A program made the position numbers and the translations under genes. 30,811 bases of DNA from CAZADA01 sp964526675 (GTDB taxonomy: Bacteria; Pseudomonadota; Alphaproteobacteria; Caulobacterales; Maricaulaceae). The stretch lies in assembly GCA_964526675.1 (NCBI GenBank), contig CAZGLY010000035.1, positions 1 through 30,811 of the forward strand, given 5' to 3'. Shown in pieces: positions 30,779-30,811 of this stretch. The notes below the pieces were generated by a model that saw nothing but the letters and a program-made list of their open reading frames with translations, made no database searches and was not told the DNA's origin. Positions within the stretch are counted from its first letter, which is position 1. Each line of letters begins with the position of its first letter.

Positions 30779-30811
30779 ATGGCCATTGGTGCGGCGGAAG
30801 TCTCCGCCATC
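30779..30811 (+). CDS. atpA: ATP synthase F1 subunit alpha, first 11 codons (runs off the window)
   Basis: The reading MAIGAAEVSAI starting at the ATG at 30779 fits the alphaproteobacterial atpA N-terminus (M-x-I-x-AAE-(I/V)-SAI). It begins five bases after the atpH stop, the expected order of the F1 operon. Only 33 bases are in the window, so the call depends on this short match and on the position. Confidence 0.85.
   Translation, partial: MAIGAAEVSAI

Overview
The window is high-GC bacterial DNA that reads as a chromosomal segment of an alphaproteobacterium, probably a stalked or dimorphic lineage near Caulobacterales/Maricaulales. The evidence is a PodJ-like polarity protein, a GapR (DUF2312) nucleoid protein, a perfect CtrA-type box (TTAA-N7-TTAAC) with GANTC (CcrM-type) sites, an alphaproteobacterial LexA box (GTTC-N7-GTTC), and xerC-priA-atpH-atpA lying close together. 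I see no tRNA, rRNA, CRISPR array, insertion sequence or prophage. Coding density is high and no gene-free stretch exceeds 300 bases.

Layout. 1-1640 (minus): the N-terminal two thirds of an acyl-CoA dehydrogenase behind a MerR-family regulator. 1640-6000 (plus): a promoter region with CtrA and GANTC motifs, a 1193-aa PodJ-like protein and a DUF3429 membrane protein. 6020-12500: a DNA-repair island with the ligase-associated nuclease PdeM, an unrecognised 449-aa membrane protein, the ligase-associated Lhr-type helicase and a 68-aa protein on the minus strand. The ligase-associated metallo-beta-lactamase exonuclease is divergent on the plus strand, and a LexA box lies between the two units. The ATP-dependent ligase usually found with this set is not in the window.

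12500-17910: an alpha/beta hydrolase (plus) faces a minus-strand run: serine hydrolase, GapR, a GGCT-like hypothetical protein coupled to a second alpha/beta hydrolase, a secreted TPR protein and ribosomal protein L36. 17900-23600: an MltB-like lytic transglycosylase whose start codon overlaps that of rpmJ, a pyridoxal kinase, a CitE/HpcH-type CoA lyase, the bifunctional tRNA enzyme MnmC and a small PLDc_N membrane protein.

23640-30811: xerC, a membrane-protein/winged-helix regulator pair with a palindromic operator-like site, a DUF4386 protein, priA (with an unusual zinc-binding region), a helical protein of unknown function, a MerC-domain protein, atpH and the first 11 codons of atpA.

The most interesting material is the LexA-linked, ligase-less repair island with its unknown membrane protein and small protein, the cell-cycle motifs in front of the podJ-like gene, and the loss of three cysteines from the PriA zinc region.
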